Assembly (NCBI GenBank): GCA_910583785.1
Contig: CAJTZK010000007.1
Location: 98,290 to 162,289, forward strand
From: an uncultured Oscillibacter sp.
GTDB taxonomy: Bacteria; Bacillota; Clostridia; Oscillospirales; Oscillospiraceae
Length of the DNA: 64,000 nt
Direction: 5' to 3'
Position numbers and translations under genes: made by a program. Numbering within the stretch: position 1 is the stretch's first letter; the number at the start of each line of letters is the position of its first letter. The notes under the pieces are model-generated. The model was given only the letters and a program-made list of their open reading frames with translations, was not told the origin of the DNA and made no database searches. Positions 60,749 to 64,000 of the stretch are shown piece after piece.

Positions 60749-60780
60749 GCGGGACGCTTTGGAAAAGCGTCCCGCTTTTT
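60749..60780. terminator. Terminator between the PilZ gene and the minus-strand operon
   Basis: GCGGGACGCTTT and AAAGCGTCCCGC with loop GGAA, followed by T5 on the plus strand. Confidence -1.
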
Positions 60781-60786
60781 CGCGCC

Positions 60787-61047
60787 TCAATACCGGCTGG
60801 CTTCCTCCTCCTCGCCCCTGTCGATCTCGTCCAGGCGCTGGAGCAAGGCCTTGATGATCCCAACGATGACCGCGCCGCCTAGAAGCAGGTAGCCCGCCAG
60901 GAAGACCAGGGGGAAAGAGGCCTCCTCCAGTTCCCCGGCGAAAAAGCCCATCGCCGCCAGGAGGGCGAGAACCAGCGGCCCAACATACAGCACCACCGCC
61001 ACGGTGACGGCAATAGGGGCAATTTTCTTTTTAGTAGTTTTTCGCAT
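60787..61047 (-). CDS. Small membrane protein following the MerR regulator
   Basis: 86 residues: a basic N-terminus (RKTTKKKIAP), two long helices (about 10-34 and 45-66) and the tail LQRLDEIDRGEEEEASRY. ATG 61047 has GAGGAGAG upstream and overlaps the end of the MerR gene by 17 bases. Helices and tail match the C-terminal membrane half of that MerR protein, so it is a standalone version of the same module. Confidence -1.
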   Translation of the reverse strand: MRKTTKKKIAPIAVTVAVVLYVGPLVLALLAAMGFFAGELEEASFPLVFLAGYLLLGGAVIVGIIKALLQRLDEIDRGEEEEASRY

Positions 61048-61681
61048 CGTCAATCTCTCCTCTCCCGATTTCCCGTATCCGCTGGACCAGGGCCAGCACC
61101 ACACCGCCGATGACCACCAGGGGGATCAGGACCAGCACCAGGAGCACCCACACCGGAGGCGCGTCCGCCACCCCCATGGCGATGATCCACAGCAGAAGGC
61201 CCGCAAAGCTGCCCATCAGCAGGACCATCCCCGTTGTAATGGCTACTGGGGCCAGATAACGGATGCGGACATCCCGCTTCTGCTTGTTCTGGAAGGTGGC
61301 CCCGCCCTGCTCCATGTCCTCCATCTCTTTTAAGATGCTCCCGGCGTCCAGGTCCCCCAGGCGCTCCTGCCTATCCGTCAGGCCTGCGCAGAGGCGGATG
61401 GCCTGTTCCAGGTTGTCCCGGTCCCGCTCCAGGGTGACCAGATGGCGGCGCATGCCGTCCCCCACGGTGTGGGTCCCGTTCTGCATCCGGCGGATCTCCT
61501 CCAGGGAGACTCCCAGCTTCCTCATGAGCTTGATTTGAAGCAGGACGCTGACCTCCGCACCGCCGTAGTCCCGGTAGCCGTTCTCGCTGTTCCGCCGGGG
61601 GGCCAGGAGGCCCTCGGATTCATAAAAGCGGATGTTCTTCCGGGTGATGCCCACCAGGGCCTCCACCTCGTTGATTTTCAT
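61031..61681 (-). CDS. MerR-family regulator with C-terminal membrane module
   Basis: 216 residues. The N-terminal winged helix (about 3-70) reads VEALVGITRKNIRFYESEGL, then NGYRDYG. A coiled coil follows (about 75-115), then two membrane helices (about 145-170 and 178-200) and the tail VQRIREIGRGEIDDAKNY. MerR proteins twist promoter DNA to activate transcription; the added membrane module would hold it at the membrane to sense envelope signals. ATG 61681 is preferred, with GAGGTGAGG upstream. It is first in a two-gene operon. Confidence -1.
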   Translation of the reverse strand: MKINEVEALVGITRKNIRFYESEGLLAPRRNSENGYRDYGGAEVSVLLQIKLMRKLGVSLEEIRRMQNGTHTVGDGMRRHLVTLERDRDNLEQAIRLCAGLTDRQERLGDLDAGSILKEMEDMEQGGATFQNKQKRDVRIRYLAPVAITTGMVLLMGSFAGLLLWIIAMGVADAPPVWVLLVLVLIPLVVIGGVVLALVQRIREIGRGEIDDAKNY

Positions 61682-61857
61682 GTCCCTCACCTCGGTTTCT
61701 GAAGCCTATGGTACACCTTCCAGCAGGGGGAAGGTCAAGAGGTATTTTGTAAATTTCCTGAAAATCCAGCCCACGGGGTACAAAACGGGGCAACTTCCCC
61801 GGTTCCGGGGCGTTTCTTTGCGGATGCTTCTATATTGAATTAGGAGGTTGCTTTTTT

Positions 61858-62370
61858 ATGCAGAAAACGGAACGGTATGCACTGAACCAATGGGACCCCT
61901 CGGACCGCATCCTGCGGGAGGACTTCAACACCGACAACGCCAAGATCGACGCGGCCCTGGGCGGGATGCTGAACAAAATGCATGTTATCTGGGTTAGCGA
62001 GCCGGACACCGAGACCTTTAAGCACGCCGGGTACAGCACAGTCCCCGAATGGATGCCAACGCTCGAATACTATGCCATCGTCATAGAGTTCCCCATCCGG
62101 GAGGAGGACGCCGGAAAAACCCTTGAGCTTTACTTCGCCAAGAGCGGCGGCTGGAAATCCCCCACCTTCACATTCCCAGCGCAGCCCTTCGTCCTTCTCT
62201 TTTTTCCCCATCGGGATGTGAGCCAGCCGTTCCGCTGCCTGCTGCTGTGTGAAAAACCACGGTACCTCTCTTTCGACGGCAGTTTCCAGGAAATCAAAAG
62301 CTTCCGTCTTGAAGTCGCTGATGACCAAACCATTCCGAGTTCCCGGACCCGGTATCTTGGCTGGAAATAA
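61858..62370 (+). CDS. Phage-tail-related hypothetical protein
   Basis: 170 residues. The N-terminus (LNQWDPSDRILREDFNTDNA followed by KIDAAL) is a motif that I know from phage tail/baseplate and phage-derived surface proteins of Firmicutes. The rest is beta-type sequence (FVLLFFPHRDVSQPFRCLLL). AGGAGG precedes ATG 61858. No other phage structural gene is adjacent. Confidence -1.
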   Translation: MQKTERYALNQWDPSDRILREDFNTDNAKIDAALGGMLNKMHVIWVSEPDTETFKHAGYSTVPEWMPTLEYYAIVIEFPIREEDAGKTLELYFAKSGGWKSPTFTFPAQPFVLLFFPHRDVSQPFRCLLLCEKPRYLSFDGSFQEIKSFRLEVADDQTIPSSRTRYLGWK

Positions 62371-62376
62371 AGGGGA

Positions 62377-62404
62377 GAGCCCCCCGGAATTCTCCGGGGG
62401 GCTC
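62377..62404. terminator. Bidirectional terminator
   Basis: GAGCCCCCCGGA (62377-62388), ATTC, TCCGGGGGGCTC (62393-62404) between two convergent genes. Confidence -1.
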
Positions 62405-62443
62405 CCTGCTCAGTTGACGGTATTTGCCTTGTTCGTTGTTTGT

Positions 62444-64000
62444 TTAGACACCAACGGAAACCTTGCCGTCAGCAGCCAGAGTGATCACGTTTTTGGTCAT
62501 CGCGTTGGCAGCAGTCAGCGCGCTGACAATATTCGTTTTGTTCACGGTCACTTTGTCCGCAACAGTGTCGATTCCGAGATCGCCGTCCGCAATGGTCAGG
62601 ACTACGGTCTTGCCGTCTTCCTGAAGCGCGGCGTTGGTAATATCTCCTGTACGACCACTGCCAGCGCCAACGGTCAGGGTATAGTTGCCAAGCAGCTCAG
62701 CCTCGGCCGCATCAACTTTCTCGGTGAAGACGATGGTCAGGCTGTTCGCGTCCCACGTGGTAGCAGCCTCGTCGATGGCCAGCACAGACTCGACCAGCTC
62801 AACCTTGACGTTAGCTTTAGTGATGGTGAGGTCGCCAGCCGGGACCACTGTGCCGCCACCGAAGCTAGTAGCGGTACCAGCAACGGGAACCTCAGCCGTG
62901 ATGCCATCCAAGTTCTCGACGGTTACCTTATACTTGTAGCCAGCGGCAGGGGTATCAATACTGGCCTCCAGATTCGTCGTGTTGAGGGGTTTGTCCTTCT
63001 GAACCTGGACAGACTGAGCAGGACCGGTGAACTTCAGCTTCAGGGTCGCATCCTTGTCAGCATTGGTGATGCCAAACTCGCTCAGTTTGACGCCAGTAGT
63101 GTAGAGAGCATCGTCAATCTTGACGGTGTTCATCTCGACCAGCTTTTCAACGCCGGACAGCATCACAGTCACAGCTTCGTCGCCAGTGACGGTCAGGCTG
63201 TTCGCGGCAATGGCGGTGGCCAGAGTGAAGTGCTTGTCACCAGCACTCCAAGCCAGCTGCGTCGCGGCGGGAGCCGTGCCAGAGATACCGCTGGTGATGG
63301 TGAGGCTGATATTAGTCAGAGTCGAGCCGTCCGCACAGGTGTTGACCGGGCTAAGATAAGTAACGGCCACAGCGGCGGCGGGCTTGGTAGTGCCAACTGC
63401 AATCACCTTGGCGGCGTTAGCGGGAGCGGAAATCTTGCTGTTGGAGATCGCGTTTCCATCGCCGTCCACGAACTTCAGAACCACCTGGTCATAAACGATC
63501 TCGGTGATCTCAACGGTGATCTTGGAATCCAGGCCAGCAAAGACCTTGTTGGTCAGGGAACCGCTAAAGGTCAGCACCTGGCCGTTCAAAGCCGTAAAGA
63601 CCTGGTTCACAATCTGGCCCACCGGCTTGTTATCCGCATCATACACCTTAGCGGAGAACTTGCAGTTAGCCGCAGTAGCGGGCTTCGCCCAATCGGGAGC
63701 AGTGACATTCAGGGTCAGCATAACCTCGCCAGTCGTCGGATTGACTCCGGCGGCACAGAAGCCAAGCTCAGCGTCGCGGTCCTTAGCGTCATCGGCAAAC
63801 TTGACGGCACCCTCGGGCGCAGCAACCAGATTAACCTCCACAGTAACCTTATCGGCACTCAGAGAGACCTTCCAGCTGCCATTGGCCTGCTTCTCAGCAG
63901 TGTAGCCAGTACCAGCGGCGACAGTAACCTTCTTGCCCTCGGCAGGAACGATGGTGAAGGAATCGCCAGCCTTCAGGCCGCTCAGGTCGGTGGGATCGGT
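62444..64000 (-). CDS. C-terminal part of a large surface protein (5' end beyond window)
   Basis: The frame is open at base 64000 and gives 518 residues here. The sequence is Thr/Val/Ala-rich and beta-type, with repeats of about 90-100 residues resembling bacterial Ig-like domains of S-layer proteins (LLGNYTLTVGAGSGRTGDIT, ALQEDGKTVVLTIADGD). No SLH motif is visible in this part, so anchoring domains, if any, should be N-terminal, as in the protein at 6072-10211. Composition and codon use are alike in the two, and both seem highly expressed. The first in-window ATG (63841) is not the true start. Confidence -1.
   Translation of the reverse strand, partial: TDPTDLSGLKAGDSFTIVPAEGKKVTVAAGTGYTAEKQANGSWKVSLSADKVTVEVNLVAAPEGAVKFADDAKDRDAELGFCAAGVNPTTGEVMLTLNVTAPDWAKPATAANCKFSAKVYDADNKPVGQIVNQVFTALNGQVLTFSGSLTNKVFAGLDSKITVEITEIVYDQVVLKFVDGDGNAISNSKISAPANAAKVIAVGTTKPAAAVAVTYLSPVNTCADGSTLTNISLTITSGISGTAPAATQLAWSAGDKHFTLATAIAANSLTVTGDEAVTVMLSGVEKLVEMNTVKIDDALYTTGVKLSEFGITNADKDATLKLKFTGPAQSVQVQKDKPLNTTNLEASIDTPAAGYKYKVTVENLDGITAEVPVAGTATSFGGGTVVPAGDLTITKANVKVELVESVLAIDEAATTWDANSLTIVFTEKVDAAEAELLGNYTLTVGAGSGRTGDITNAALQEDGKTVVLTIADGDLGIDTVADKVTVNKTNIVSALTAANAMTKNVITLAADGKVSVGV

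Overview
The window is about 60% GC and looks like a chromosomal segment of a spore-forming, gut-type member of the Bacillota, most likely Oscillospiraceae (Flavonifractor/Oscillibacter-like). The reasons are strong AGGAGG ribosome binding sites, a spoVAE gene, BclA-like collagen proteins, several S-layer-homology (SLH) proteins, and mobile-element gene families typical of gut Clostridia. No species can be named from the sequence alone.

Layout: (1) 1-5541, minus strand: the start of a fused Fe(III)/polyamine-type ABC permease and a two-gene heterodimeric ABC exporter. Both transcription units have near-identical promoters followed by a LacI-type operator. (2) 5898-20105: a 1379-residue SLH surface protein, a PAS hybrid sensor protein with an apparently degenerate kinase domain, a GH18-like protein, a YqeG-type HAD phosphatase, efp, a CD1247-type protein, a MATE transporter, an RluD-type pseudouridine synthase and a BceRS-like two-component pair. 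(3) 21254-33263: a decayed integrative/mobilizable element lying between tRNA-Pro(GGG) and ssrA. It holds a frameshifted serine-recombinase tail, a broken SLH gene, DUF4366 and Cys-rich remnants, a chimeric mobC, a relaxase whose start codon is lost, oriT-like hairpins, and decayed small conjugation genes. Its intact cargo is an AT-rich two-gene operon of unknown function, an XRE regulator, an AraC-GNAT regulator and a second MATE pump. (4) 33264-39429, minus strand: tmRNA (tag ANYKSNNNNTVAVAA), SDR, cyclophilin, a frameshifted membrane protein, smpB and a LysM-bearing 5'-nucleotidase-family enzyme. (5) 39533-47615, plus strand: an ABC_sub_bind-type importer behind a leader terminator, an FAH-family hydrolase, a GH18-SLH protein, a lipoprotein-form barnase with its barstar flanked by direct copies of an intergenic repeat, and a membrane protein. 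(6) 47779-52260: a family 2 glycosyltransferase, two paralogous collagen-like proteins and a phage-type membrane protein/holin pair. (7) 52678-64000: MscS, serA, spoVAE, a polysaccharide-deacetylase-like lipoprotein, cytidine deaminase, an MBL-fold hydrolase, YbjQ, a PilZ protein, a MerR regulator with a membrane tail, and the C-terminal part of a large surface protein.

The most unusual signals are the AT-rich cargo operon (25460-27213), the flanked lipoprotein barnase/barstar cassette, the scrambled mobC, the paired operators of region 1, a MITE-like element present twice (29292-29450 and 55746-55896), the collagen/glycosyltransferase/holin cluster, and a shared C-terminal tail on three small membrane proteins. 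All assignments come from reading motifs by eye; no database search was run.
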